A stretch of DNA of 64,000 nucleotides from Halolamina pelagica (lineage in GTDB: Archaea > Halobacteriota > Halobacteria > Halobacteriales > Haloferacaceae): contig NZ_LGUC01000001.1 in the NCBI RefSeq assembly GCF_001307315.1, positions 372,001-436,000 of the forward strand. Reading direction: 5' to 3'. Numbering within the stretch: the first letter of the stretch is position 1; each line of letters opens with the position of its first letter. The notes beneath the pieces were generated by a model. That model worked only from the letters and a program-made list of their open reading frames with translations, had not been told where the DNA came from and ran no database searches. The translations under genes were made by a program, and so were the position numbers. Positions 1 to 9,766 of this stretch are shown in pieces.

Positions 1-207
1 GAAGTCGGCCAGCGCCTCCCGGCCGTCCGCGGCGGCGGCGGTGACGACGTACGCCTCCGCGCGGTTACAGGTCGCGATCACGACGCTCTCGTCGACGCCC
101 GACCGGGCCGCGAGTCGCTGGGCGGCCGCGCTGGGGTCCTCCGGCGCTGCCGACTCCACCTCCTCGACGGTCGCGAGCGTGTGAGAGACGCTCACGCCAG
201 TAATCAC
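1..207 (-). CDS. hemA: Glutamyl-tRNA reductase, N-terminal part (runs off the left edge)
   Basis: Reduces glutamyl-tRNA(Glu) to glutamate-1-semialdehyde, the first step of the C5 route to haem, cobalamin and other tetrapyrroles. Only the first 69 codons are in the window. The N-terminus reads (M)ITGVSVSHTLATVEEVE, the usual haloarchaeal HemA start. ATCNRAEAYVV follows, whose cysteine (residue 47 here) is the conserved catalytic nucleophile of the TCNR motif. I chose the GTG at 207 because it gives the family-typical MITGVSVSH start; a GTG three codons upstream (216) is also possible. The C-terminal NADPH-binding part lies outside the window, so intactness cannot be judged. Confidence 0.85.
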   Translation of the reverse strand, partial: MITGVSVSHTLATVEEVESAAPEDPSAAAQRLAARSGVDESVVIATCNRAEAYVVTAAAADGREALADF

Positions 208-297
208 TCCGGTCACGTCTATCTCTCAGCGGAGATAACCGTGGTACTGGGTAAAAGGTTCCGGATACGGCGTGGGGGTGAGCCGAACGCGTTCGGC

Positions 298-696
298 TCA
301 GGGGACGGTCGTGACGCCGACGACGCCATCGAGCGCTTCGAGTTCGTCGGCGAGAGAGGACTGCTCGACGCCGGCCTCGTAGTAGAACACCAGATCGAAC
401 GTGCCCTCCCGGAGGAGCTGCTGGCACTCCCAGACGAACTCGTCGTCGGCGACGGTCTTGCCCTGGAACTGGTTGGACGCGAACTCCTCGCTGTCGTTGC
501 CGGCGTAGATGTAGCTCTCACCTTTCTCGGCGTACTCGGCGATCACGTCGTTGATCGCCACGGTGAGTTCGTGCATCTCCAGATCCTCCTCACCCGCGAG
601 GTCGGTGTGGACGATGCTGCCTTCCAGTTCGATCTCGCCCGGTTCGAGCAGGCGCTTGGCCCGTCTGTAGAGGTCGTCGTCGACGGCGTCGGCCAT
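298..696 (-). CDS. Conserved haloarchaeal protein, probably DUF5778 family
   Basis: A 132-residue acidic soluble protein of unknown function. It starts MADAVDDDLYRRAKRLLEPG and contains EFASNQFQG and DDEFVWECQQLLRE, which I recall from a haloarchaea-restricted family (DUF5778). No catalytic motif, signal peptide or membrane segment is visible. It is transcribed in the same direction as hemA, about 90 bases upstream of it, so co-transcription is possible. The family assignment is from memory of the motif pattern; that the gene is real is well supported by its acidic haloarchaeal composition. Confidence 0.7.
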   Translation of the reverse strand: MADAVDDDLYRRAKRLLEPGEIELEGSIVHTDLAGEEDLEMHELTVAINDVIAEYAEKGESYIYAGNDSEEFASNQFQGKTVADDEFVWECQQLLREGTFDLVFYYEAGVEQSSLADELEALDGVVGVTTVP

Positions 697-844
697 GCGA
701 GTACTGGGGACGGCGAGGGTTTACGGGTGGCGGTTCGCGACAGGCCCACCCGATGGCGGGTCGCGTCGCCAGGAGATCAGGCCCCCGCGACGACGCCGAC
801 GAACACGCGAAAGGGCTATCCGGCCGCCGCGGGAACTGTGAGTG

Positions 845-1441
845 ATGCGACTCCGGTACGTGATCCCGGCGCTGCTGCTGATACCGCTGGCCGACGCCAT
901 CCTGCTGGTGTTCGTCGCCCAGGAGATCGGCGCCGCCGCGACAGTGCTGCTGGTGGTGCTGACCGGCCTGATCGGGATGCTGCTGGTCCGCGCCGAGGGG
1001 CGCCACACGCTGGCCCGGATACAGCAGAAGGCCGCGCGCGGGGAGCCGCCGACGGACGAACTGTTAGACGGCGCGCTGCTGATCGCCGCTGGCGCGTTCC
1101 TGCTCACCCCCGGCGTGGTGACCGACGCGTTGGGGTTCCTGCTCACGATCCCGCCGACGCGCTACCCGATCCGGGTCGCGCTGAAGCGGTTCGTGGTCGT
1201 GCCCAAACTCGACGAGCAGACGGACGGGTTCGTCACCGGCGGCGTCTGGACGAGCGGCTTCCCGAACGACGGCGACGCCGGCGGGAACCCGTTCCAGGGG
1301 AACGGCGACAGCGGCCCGTTCGGCGGCGGGAACGCCGGCCCGTTCGACGGGACGGCGAACGACCAGTCCACCGACGCCGACGAAGCCGGCGACGTGTACG
1401 ACGTGGGCGCCGACGAGTACCGGACGAAAGACGACGAGTGA
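845..1441 (+). CDS. fxsA: FxsA family membrane protein
   Basis: A 198-residue protein of the FxsA family; in bacteria this family counters F-plasmid exclusion of phage T7, and its archaeal role is unknown. About three membrane segments are visible (roughly residues 5-25, 29-48 and 77-103), with the characteristic LIGMLLVRAEG and LLTPGVVTDALGFLL stretches. After residue 135 the tail is low in complexity and rich in Gly, Asn and Asp, probably a cytoplasmic acidic extension. The ATG at 845 is preferred to the GTG three bases earlier. The gene sits alone between the DUF5778-like gene and tRNA-Ile. Confidence 0.85.
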   Translation: MRLRYVIPALLLIPLADAILLVFVAQEIGAAATVLLVVLTGLIGMLLVRAEGRHTLARIQQKAARGEPPTDELLDGALLIAAGAFLLTPGVVTDALGFLLTIPPTRYPIRVALKRFVVVPKLDEQTDGFVTGGVWTSGFPNDGDAGGNPFQGNGDSGPFGGGNAGPFDGTANDQSTDADEAGDVYDVGADEYRTKDDE

Positions 1442-1524
1442 GGCCAGAACCGGCCGCGGGCGCCACGGTCGGCGAAGAGAAAGCCTTAACAGATGCGCCG
1501 GCCAACGGTTGAATGCGCTCACCT

Positions 1525-1598
1525 GGGCCAATAGCTCAGTTAGGTTGAGCGCTCGGCTGATAACCGGGAGGTCCGCGGTTCAAATCCGCGTTGGCCCA
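1525..1598 (+). tRNA. tRNA-Ile (anticodon GAT)
   Basis: A full cloverleaf can be drawn. The acceptor GGGCCAA pairs with TTGGCCC and is followed by discriminator A. The D arm is GCTC/GAGC, the anticodon arm CTCGG-CTGATAA-CCGGG has anticodon GAT, and the T arm CGCGG-TTCAAAT-CCGCG is intact. No CCA is encoded and no intron is seen. GAT decodes ATC/ATT isoleucine. Confidence 0.96.
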
Positions 1599-1773
1599 TC
1601 CACTTTCGGGCTGACTCCCCAGCCACCTAATCTGCCGCTCTACCGCTTTTGAGAGGCGTCGCCGCGTATCGACGGCGACCAGTATCGACGATACAGACGG
1701 GGTCCACTTGAACCGATAACTCCCCCTCGGGGAACACCTATGCAACTCGGTACAGATATATACACACTTGATC

Positions 1774-3827
1774 ATGTCATTCGTGCACAAACACCACGTT
1801 CTTCTCGCCGGCCCACTGCCGTCGGCACTCACCCCGGCGGAAGAGCTCCACGAGCGCCTCCGTGACGCTGGCCTCGCGGTCAGTCACGCCGACTCGCTCG
1901 AGGACGCGGGTCGACACGTGAGCAGCGACGTGGTCGACGTGCTCGTCGTCGGCGCCAGGGGCGACGGCGCCCAGCAGCTCATCTCGGTGGCCGGCGACAA
2001 CGCCGTGCCCTGTTGTGCGGTCAGCGACGAGACGGTACCGGGGGTGGATACCACCCTCTCCCTGTCGGGACCGAGCCCGGTGGCGCGGCTGATCGGCGTC
2101 GTCCACGAACTGACCCCGCGTCCCGACCGCGGCGAGGAATCCGGCGCCCCCGGACGGTCGCCGATCGGAGAACGGACAAGCGTTCCGCCGTCGACGGCTC
2201 GCGTGCTCGACGAGGCGCCGGTTGGGATCACCGTCGCCGACGTGACACACCCGGACCAGCCGCTCGTCTACGTCAACGACAAGTTCGTCGAGCAGACCGG
2301 CTACGACCGCGAGATCGCGATCGGCCGGAACTGTCGGTTCCTGCAGGGCCCAGCCACCGAGGAGGAGCCGGTCACGCGGATGCGTGAGGCCATCGACGCC
2401 GAGGAGCCGGTGCGGGTCGAGCTCCGGAACTACGACTGGGACGGGAACATGTTCTGGCAGGAGGTGTCGCTGGCGCCGATTCGGAATGACGCCGGGGCGG
2501 TGACTCACTACGCCGGGTTCCAGAACGATATCACGCAGCGAAAGCGCGCCGAACAGGCCGCCGAACGCCACCGGACGGCGCTCGCCGAGGAGCGCGAGAC
2601 GCTCCGAACCCTGCTGGATCGCCTCGACGGCCTGGTCGAACCCGTCACCGGCGCAGTCGTCGAAGCGGGGAGTCGAACAGCGCTCGGGGAGTCGGCCTGT
2701 GCCCGACTCGGGGCCACCTACGCGGCCGCGTGGCTGGCCACGTACGATCCGGCCAGCGAGCGGATCGACCCCGAGTGGAGCACCGTCTCGACGCTCGACG
2801 CCGATCCCGCCGACAGTCTCGGCTCGGTGTCGATCCCCGACAACGACGCGCAGGCCACCCCCGACGGCGGGACGGCGCTGGACAGTGGCGTCGACGGCGC
2901 CGAACCCCCGAACCGGCGCTCCTCGCGACGGCGATCGCGGAACGAACCGTGGCGGTAGCCGAGGACGGGCGCTGGCGTTCGGGCGTTGGCGAGGTGGCAG
3001 CAGTCCCCGTCACGTATCGGGGGACGGTGTTCGGCGTGTTCTGTGTCTACACCGACGCGGCGATGTCGCTTGGCCGGGAGGAGCGGGCCGTGCTGTCGGC
3101 CATCGGCCGGACGATCGGCGTCGGCCTGAACGCTATCGACAGCCAGAGCTCGCTCACCACCGACAGCGGCTTCGAGGTGGCGTTCACCGTCGGAGCGCCG
3201 ACGCTGCCACTCGTGCAGCTGGCCGACCGGGCCGACTGTTCGCTCCGACAGGCCGGGGTCGTGCCCGGCGACGACGGGCCGACAGTGCTCTGTACGGCCG
3301 TGGACGTGACGGCGGCCGAACTCCGCGAGGCCGCCGACGCCGTCGCCGGCGTCCGCTCGTGTCGGTGTGTCGCCGAACGCGCGGAGAACCCACTGTTCGC
3401 GTTCGCGCTGGGTGACTTGCCGCTGCTCGACGCCGTCAGGACCCACGGTCTGCGGCTCGCAGATCTCCAGGTCGACGCCTCCGGGGTGACGGTCGTCGCA
3501 CGCGGGCAGCAGGAGGCAGGGGCGCGGTCTCTCGTCGACGAGCTCGAGTCCGAGTACGGACCCGTCGACGTGCGGGGGTTCAGGGACAGCCCGGCCCGGG
3601 AGACCACGCTGACGGAGTTCGTCGTCGACGTGGAGGAGCGCCTCACGGACCGACAGCAGCAGGCGCTCACCACGGCGGTCGCCGCGGGCTACTTCGAGTG
3701 GCCCCGCGAAACCGACGGCGACGAGCTCGCGGCCAGCTTCGGTGTCGCTCGCTCGACGTTCCACCAGCACCTGCGGGCGGCCCTCCGGAAGCTACTGGCG
3801 GCGTTCGACGACGCGATCGCGCGGTGA
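1774..3827 (+). CDS. bat: Bacterio-opsin activator-like regulator with a LOV domain (split by one deletion)
   Basis: Transcriptional activator of the bacteriorhodopsin regulon, about 684 residues once a one-base deletion near the C5 run at 2905-2909 is bridged. Residues ~1-115 resemble a receiver-like module. Residues ~148-255 form a PAS domain of LOV type with GRNCRFLQG (Cys at residue 187), NYDWDG and [13 protein letters not shown]-like region follows, interrupted by the shift, and the C-terminus is the HTH_10 DNA-binding domain ([20 protein letters not shown], then [13 protein letters not shown]). One canonical flavin contact looks altered: FWN is FWQ here. The gene lies immediately upstream of bop in the same direction. 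The start at 1774 gives [11 protein letters not shown]; a TATA-like stretch lies at 1752-1762. Confidence 0.88.
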
Positions 3828-3861
3828 GCCTAACTGGTTGTGTACGACGTTTAGTCACATA
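3828..3861 (+). promoter_or_regulatory. bop promoter with Bat-type upstream activator site
   Basis: The 16 bases at 3828-3843 (gCCTAACTGGTTGTGT) match the UAS I recall for the Halobacterium bop promoter (ACC, then about seven bases, then TT). They lie 58-43 bases before the bop ATG, close to the spacing known in Halobacterium. A TATA-like TTTAGTCACATA at about -36 to -25 implies an almost leaderless transcript. The site begins directly after the bat stop codon. Confidence 0.6.
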
Positions 3862-3885
3862 CACTCACAACCTCCACGTTGTAGC

Positions 3886-4635
3886 ATGCCAAACCCAGGT
3901 TCAGAGCAGATATGGTTGTGGCTCGGTACCGTCGGAATGTTCGTCGGGATGCTGTACTTCATCGCCCGCGGCTGGGGCGAGACCGACGAGCGGAGACAGG
4001 AGTTCTATATCGTGACGATATTCATCACCGCCATCGCGTTCGTGAACTATCTCGCGATGGCGTTGGGGTTCGGGTTGACCACGGTCACCATCGCGGGTGA
4101 GGAACTGCCCATCTACTGGGCGCGGTACACGGACTGGTTCTTCACGACCCCGCTGTTGCTGCTGGACCTCGGCCTGCTGGCCGGGGCGACCCGTAACGAG
4201 CTCTCCAGCCTCGTCGGCCTCGACATGCTGATGATCGCGACCGGCGCCGTCGCCACCCTGTCGGCGGGGGCCGGCGCACTGAGCGTCGGTGCGCGCCGCC
4301 TCCTCTGGTGGGGCGTGAGTACGGGCTTCCTGCTCGTACTGCTGTACATGCTGTACGGCACGCTGGACGACCGCGTCGACCAACTCGGCGGCGACGTGCG
4401 GTCGACGTTCGAGACGCTCCGGACGCTCATCGTGGTCATCTGGTTGGTGTACCCGGTCTGGTGGCTCGTGGGCACCGAGGGGCTGAACGTCGTCGGTATC
4501 TACACCGAGACGGCAGGGTTCATGGTGCTCGACCTGGTCGCGAAGGTCGGCTTCGGGTACATCCTGCTGTCCAGCCGCAAGGCACTCGACGCCGTCAGTT
4601 CCAGCCAGTCGGCGGGCGGTGAGCCGGCCGACTGA
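3886..4635 (+). CDS. bop: Bacteriorhodopsin, light-driven proton pump
   Basis: A seven-helix retinal protein of 249 residues that exports protons on green-light absorption. Helix C carries [19 protein letters not shown], placing Arg80, Asp83 (Schiff-base acceptor, BR Asp85) and Asp94 (donor, BR Asp96). The retinal lysine is Lys220 in [13 protein letters not shown]. The proton-release pair equivalent to BR Glu194/Glu204 is Glu198/Glu208 in [17 protein letters not shown]. All pump residues are present, so this is a proton pump and not a sensory rhodopsin or halorhodopsin. Leu91 at the colour-tuning position suggests green absorption. The overall sequence is closest to cruxrhodopsin / Haloarcula BR-I. 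The reading frame is intact. Start at 3886 gives [14 protein letters not shown]. Confidence 0.97.
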   Translation: MPNPGSEQIWLWLGTVGMFVGMLYFIARGWGETDERRQEFYIVTIFITAIAFVNYLAMALGFGLTTVTIAGEELPIYWARYTDWFFTTPLLLLDLGLLAGATRNELSSLVGLDMLMIATGAVATLSAGAGALSVGARRLLWWGVSTGFLLVLLYMLYGTLDDRVDQLGGDVRSTFETLRTLIVVIWLVYPVWWLVGTEGLNVVGIYTETAGFMVLDLVAKVGFGYILLSSRKALDAVSSSQSAGGEPAD

Positions 4636-4721
4636 CCGGTCGGTGCCACGGTGACGGCGCCAGTCGACCCGGACGGGCGGCCGACCGGCGGCCCCCCGAA
4701 CCGCCGAGACTTCCCCACCCA

Positions 4722-5481
4722 ATGACCGGCCTCACGTACCCCCAGTTCCACGCGGCGTTCGTACTCCCGGCAGTGCTCACACTGCTCGCAGCGACGACGA
4801 TTTCCCGTCGCCACGCCCCAGACCGGACCGTCTGGGTCCGGGGGCGACGCGGAGCTACTGGTTCGACGTGGCGCTACTGGTGACCGTGGCGGTGGTGTAC
4901 ACGACGCCGTGGGACAACTTCCTCATCGCACGGGGAGTCTGGGGGTACGGACCCGGACGGATCCTCGCCCGTGTCGGCTACGCACCGGTCTCGGAGTACG
5001 CCTTCTTCGGGGCGCAGACGGTCCTGACCGCGCTGTGGCTCTCCCATCTCCGGGCTGATCCGCCCGGAGCGAGCCACCGGGGCCGGCAGACCCGAACCCG
5101 CGAGCGCCTCCTCGGGGTCGGCCTCGCCGGCGCGATCGGCGTTGTCGGGCTCTGGTGCCTGCGGAGCGACCCCACGTTCTACCTCGGCGCCATCCTCACG
5201 TGGGCGGCGCCAGTGCTGGCGCTGCAGTGGGCCGTCGGCGCACCCGCACTGCTCGACCGCCGGCGGACGGTCCTACTCGGCGTCGCCGTCCCCACCCTGT
5301 ACCTCTCGGTCGTCGATCGGATCGCCATCCACCAGGGGTCTGGGAGCTGTCGCCGACGTACACGACCGGCGTGACGATCGGGGGCCTGCCCGTCGAGGAG
5401 GCGCTGTTCTTCGTGGTTACGAACGTGTTCGTCGTGCAAGGACTCGTGCTCGCTCGCTGGGTCCGGGACAGATGGCGGTGA
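4722..5481 (+). CDS. crtY: Lycopene beta-cyclase (split by two deletions)
   Basis: Membrane enzyme that cyclises lycopene to beta-carotene, the precursor of retinal. About 253 residues after bridging one-base deletions at the G5 run 4840-4844 and the G4 run 5335-5338. It starts MTGLTYPQFHAAFVLP. The archaeal lycopene-cyclase domain signature VVYTTPWDNFLIARGVWGYG is followed by several membrane segments and the second-domain motif GGLPVEEALFFVVTNVFVVQ. It lies 86 bases after bop in the same direction and overlaps the start of brp by 10 bases, which suggests one transcription unit supplying chromophore to the pump. Confidence 0.88.
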
Positions 5482-6576
5482 ACGACGCCGAGGTCGCCGA
5501 TGGGGCGCGCCGCGGGCTCGTTCGGGGGTGCTCGGGCGACCGATTCGCCTGCTGTTCGCCTGCCTGATCGTCGTCGCCGCCCTCGGCGGGGCAGTCGGGC
5601 TCTCGCTGCCGACGTGGGCGCGATACCTCCCGCTGGCGCTGAGCGTCGTCCTGTTCGGCCTGCCCCACGGCGCGGTAGACCACCTCGTTCCCTCCCGGCT
5701 CGGCGCCGACGGGGGCCGTTCTCGGTCGATCGGCCCTGGGTCGGCGCGGTGGGCGTCGGCGTGCTGTACCTCGTGGTCGGCGGGGCCTACGCCGTCTGCT
5801 GGCTGCTGGTGCCGCGGCTGGCCGCCCTGGCGTTTATCGTACTGACGTGGTTCCACTGGGGCCAGGGTGACGTGTGGGTGCTCCGGAGCCTCCTCGACGC
5901 CGAGCATCTCCACGCCCGGGCGGTGCGGTGGGGGACGCTGCTCGTCCGTGGCGGACTGCCGATGCTGGTGCCGCTACTGTTCGCCCCCGACCGCTACCGA
6001 ACGGTGCTCTCGGCGTGGGTCGCGCTGTTCGGGGTTCGTCTCGAGATGCCGTGGCTGTTCACGCCCCGGACACGCGCTACGCTCGGGGTCGGGTTCGCCG
6101 TGCTCAGCCTCGGGACGCTCGCCCTCGGGCGACTGGCCGCCGGCGCCAGTGGGCGGCGACGGTGGCGAATCGACGCCGCGGAGGTCGGCCTCCTCTGGGC
6201 GTACTTCGCGATCGTCCCCCGCTGGTGGCCGTCGGGCTCTACTTCACCTGCTGGCACGCGCTCCGGCACATCGCCCGACTGCTGCTGCTAGCCCCCGACC
6301 GAGGGCCCCGGAAGGGTCGGTCGCGTTCGTCGTCTGGCTCTGGGGGCGGGGCGGCGGTTCGCCCGGGAGGCGGCGCCGCTGACGCTGCTCTCGCTCGTGC
6401 TGCTCGCGGCGTTCGGCGCCGTCGTGCCGGCGAGCGTGCGGACGGTGCCCGAGTACGCGGCGCTGTACCTGGTGTTCGTCGCCGTGGTGACGCTGCCCCA
6501 CGTCGTCGTCGTGACGGCGATGGACTACGCAGAAGGGGTGTGGCGTGGCGTCGGTGGGGCCGACACCGCCCTGTGA
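5472..6576 (+). CDS. brp: Brp/Blh beta-carotene 15,15'-dioxygenase (split by about five deletions)
   Basis: Cleaves beta-carotene to two retinals, the chromophore of Bop. About 369 residues after bridging deletions near 5523-5527, 5711-5715, 6216-6220, 6306-6309 and 6342-6351, all in G or C runs of 4-5. The family's iron-binding histidine motifs are visible in successive frames: FGLPHGAVDHLV, LTWFHWGQGD and CWHALRHIARL. Several membrane helices are present. The stop is TGA at 6574-6576. As the most damaged gene here it could be a real pseudogene, but all lesions are of the same homopolymer type as those in essential genes elsewhere, so I favour sequence error. Confidence 0.82.
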
Positions 6577-6610
6577 GTCGGGTCGGCCGGGACGGCCCCG
6601 ATCAGCCCGC

Positions 6611-9000
6611 CTAGAGCACCTGAACCGTCCGGTCCTCCCGCACTGGCGCGAGCGGCAGCTCCGGGAACGTCACCTCGACCACGAACCGGAGTTCGTCCGC
6701 GTCGGCGCCGAACACCGGCGCCGGCACCGTCTCCGAGTCGCCGAGATACGTCGCCGAGCCGGTCATCTCGGTGCCGTTGACCGTCACCCGGACGCCCACG
6801 TGGGCGCCGCCGCCCGCGTTGCGCACGGTCAGCTCGCACATCTCGTTCTCGCCGGCGGGAATCGAGTCGGGGAACTGGCCCCAGTCGACCGAGATCCGGG
6901 GGAGATCGGCCGCGGCGTCGACGACACGCTCGGCGACGCTCCGCGAGAGGTCCGCGTTGGTGAGTTGTTCGGCGCCAGCGTCGACCAGCGTCGCCGGCGA
7001 GGAGAACCCGGCGCTAGCGAGTGACTCCGCGCGGCCGGCGCCGACGCCCTCGACGGCGGTCAGCCCCACGGCTTCCCGTGGAACCCCGTGTTCCACGCGG
7101 GCCTCCATCCGGCGGACGAGGTTCGCCGCCCGCGGGCCGGCGAAGGCGGCGGCGAACTCCCGGAGCGCGGCGATCAGGCGGAGCGCGTTCTGCCGGATGA
7201 TCCAGGCGTCCGAGCGGAGTTCGCTCGGCGTGCGGCCGTCGGTCGCGGCGTGGAGGATCGCGAGCACCTTGCGGTTGCCGTTCTCAAGGTCGGTCTCGAC
7301 GCCGGCGCCGTCGAGCGCGCGGTCGATAGCCTCGGTCTCGGACTGGCGGGCCGAGACGGAGTCGAACTCGCCGGCGGCGGCGACGGCCTCGAGCACGTCG
7401 TCGCCGGAGAGGCGGTCGCGCTCACAGACCGCGCGGAACCGTTCGGCGGTGTCGAGCCGGAGGTAGTAGTTCGACGCCAGTCGGCCGAGCGTGGTGGCCT
7501 CGACGCCGAGGTCGTCGTCGGTCTCGACGAACCCCGAGTCGACGAGGCTCTCGACGGTCCCGCGCACGCGCTCGCGAAGGTTCTCGAAGTCGTACGCGTC
7601 GGGTTTCGACTGGGCGCGCACGTAGTAGAACGTCGTCTCGACCCACGACATCACGTCGTCGAGCCCTTGGATGGTGCCCATCGCCACCTCGGCGTTGAGG
7701 TGGGTCTCGATGTCGCCGGCGAGGGTGGACTCGATCTCCTTCCCCTCCCGGAGGAGGCTGCGGTACTTGTCCGCCTCGTCGGCGTCGCAGACCACCCAGC
7801 CGTAGCCCACGTCGTCGTACCCCGGGCGGCCCGCCCGGCCGAGCATCTGGAGCACGTCCAGCGGCGAGATGTCGACCTCGCCCTCCAGCGGGTCGTGGTA
7901 CTTCGTGTCGCGGATCACCACACAGCGGGCGGGGAGGTTCACCCCCACGCGAGCGTCGAGGTGGAGAAGAGGAGCTGGATCTTCCCCTCCTTGAACCACT
8001 GCTCGACGAGGTCCTTGTCGTTGCGCGAGAGCCCGGCGTGGTGGAAGGCGACGCCGTCGACGACGGAGTGGCGGAGTTTCTCGTTTTCGAGCTCCTTGGC
8101 GGCGGTGTGGAAGTCGTACTCGCCGCGGGAGCCCATCTCGATCTCCCACTCGGTCGTCTCGTCGCGGGCCTTCTCGGCGGCGCGGACGGTGTCCTGCCGC
8201 GAGGAGACGAACACGAGCGACTGGCCCTCCTCGCGGATGTGCGGCTTCGCGAGGTCGAGCGCGCGGTAGAGCCGGCGGTACTTGTCCGCGAAGGAGTTCT
8301 CGCCGTGGCTGTACGTCTTGACGCCGGTCTCCAAGTCGACCGGGCGGTACTCGTCGCCGAAGGCGAACGTGCTCTCCGGCGGCGCGTCGAGCCACTCCGC
8401 CACGTCCTCGACGTTGGGCATCGTCGCCGAGAGCGCGACGATCCGGGGGTCACAGAGCCGGCGGAGCCGGGAGACGGTGACCTCGAGCACCGAGCCGCGC
8501 TTCTCGGAGTCGAGCAGGTGCACCTCGTCGATCACACAGCAGTCCACGTCGGTGATGAAGCCGTAGCGCGCCGACTCGTGTTTCCGGGTGGCCGAGTCGG
8601 TCTTCTCCGGCGTCATCACGAGGATGTCCGCGCGTTCCGCGCGGCGCGGGTCGAGGTCGCGCTCGCCGGTGACGACGTAGACGGAGTAGCCGAGCTCCTC
8701 GAAGCGGTCCCACTCGGCCTCCTTCTCGTTGGTCAGCGCCCGCATCGGCGCGATGAACAGCGCGGTGCCGTCCTCGCGGAGGGTCTTACAGATCGCGAGT
8801 TCGGCGAGGGCGGTCTTGCCGGAGGCGGTGGGCGCGCTCGCGACGACGTTCTCGTCGGTGTCGAGGAGTGCGGGCAGCGCCTCCCGCTGCATGGCGTTGA
8901 ACTCCTCGAACGCGAACGCCCCGGCGAACTCCGGGACGACGTCGGCGACGCGGGCCGTGGCGTCGGAGCGCTGAGACACGAGCAGAAGCGGGCGGGCCAC
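6611..9000 (-). CDS. Ski2-type DEAD/DEAH helicase with HhH region (split by one deletion)
   Basis: ATP-dependent superfamily-2 helicase of about 796 residues, related to Hel308/Ski2 proteins acting in DNA repair or RNA processing. Visible motifs are Walker A ASAPTASGKT, VIDEVHLL (motif II), LSATMPN (III), FVSSRQDT (IV) and QMLGRAGRPGYDD (VI). A winged-helix/ratchet region follows, then a helix-hairpin-helix (TAVEGVGAGRAESLASAG) and a C-terminal beta-rich domain of about 100 residues. One base is missing at the C5 run 7942-7946, between FSTSTLAWG and VNLPARCVVIRD. Sequence around motif I differs from canonical Hel308, so I treat it as a haloarchaeal paralogue; the substrate is unknown. It is convergent with brp. 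Confidence 0.87.
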
Positions 9001-9139
9001 GGAGAAAGAGGTTTGGAAAGTCCCGGGCTGAGCGAAACCACCCGCCAGCGAGGAGAATATCTACGCGGACTGCGGCGCCAGTCGAAGCCACAGGGGTGAG
9101 TGCCTGACATCCCAGTCGAAGTACGCCACTGGGACGATC

Positions 9140-9430
9140 GTGGCGTCGGCGACGCCGAGGGGCGCCGTCGCGAGCGGTAACAGCCACCCGCGGACGCCCG
9201 ACTACGGCACGACGATCGACATTCCAGTCGACGAGCTCGTGAGCGACGATCTCCGCGAGGCCGAGGATGGGTTAGAGGACGACGACGAGCAGGACCGTGC
9301 GTACGACAACGAACAGCGGCTGTTCGGCGCGAAATGGCTGCACTTCGTCCGCGAGCAACTCGCCGACGCGCCCAACCGATTCTCCCACGACTGGGACGGG
9401 TGGCTCTACGGCCTACTCGAAGAAGAGTAA
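9140..9430 (+). CDS. Small acidic hypothetical protein
   Basis: A 96-residue open frame with an acidic middle (DDLREAEDGLEDDDEQD) and an aromatic C-terminus (LFGAKWLHFVREQLADAP, then WDGWLYGLLEEE). I do not recognise a family. Composition after residue ~25 is typical of haloarchaeal proteins. The first 20 residues are less convincing and the true start may lie downstream. It ends exactly where the base composition drops, at the left edge of the low-GC island, so it could be the remnant or neighbour of an insertion target. Confidence 0.45.
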   Translation: MASATPRGAVASGNSHPRTPDYGTTIDIPVDELVSDDLREAEDGLEDDDEQDRAYDNEQRLFGAKWLHFVREQLADAPNRFSHDWDGWLYGLLEEE

Positions 9431-9448
9431 CGGTTTTTAATAAATCAA

Positions 9449-9661
9449 CTAGATGTGTATAGAAACGCCAAACAGACCAACAATCAGCCCGATTATTCCA
9501 AATAATCTATAGATTTTGCACTTATCTGTAGACATAGAAATATTTCTAGTGTCGCCTTTCTTGAGTGCCTTGCGTAACCAGACAATTTTCTGCGGATAGA
9601 TGATAAATACTGATCCCAAAATTATCAATAGCAAACTGTAAGGCAACGAGAATTGGACCAT
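9449..9661 (-). CDS. Small two-helix membrane protein
   Basis: A 70-residue protein with two hydrophobic helices (about residues 6-22 and 53-68) separated by a basic loop (LRKALKKGDTRN). The pattern of helix, then IIYPQKIVWLRKA, then helix resembles the DUF6199 type of small membrane proteins, but I am not certain. It uses AT-rich codons and Ile/Lys freely, unlike its neighbours. A TATA-like AAATATTTAAATA lies about 20-30 bases before the ATG, which fits a leaderless transcript. Function unknown. Confidence 0.6.
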   Translation of the reverse strand: MVQFSLPYSLLLIILGSVFIIYPQKIVWLRKALKKGDTRNISMSTDKCKIYRLFGIIGLIVGLFGVSIHI

Positions 9662-9766
9662 GCTATCAGGATACTATTCTTTATTTAAATATTTACCTCT
9701 TCCACCTTAGGTTACTAGAATTCCTATCTGAAAGAAAGTTTTATATCTATTGGTGTTAAGTGACTA
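9662..9766. promoter_or_regulatory. Divergent AT-rich promoter region
   Basis: 105 bases between the two island genes. The minus-strand gene has a TATA-like element at about 9679-9692. The plus-strand gene has TTTTATATCT at about 9738-9747, some 25 bases before the ATG at 9767. Both spacings suit haloarchaeal leaderless transcripts. Confidence 0.5.

Noticed and set aside
1774..6576. True pseudogenisation of the bat-bop-crtY-brp cluster
   Set aside because: The same type of one-base loss in G/C runs affects genes such as orc1, upp and glmM across the whole window, and bop itself is intact.
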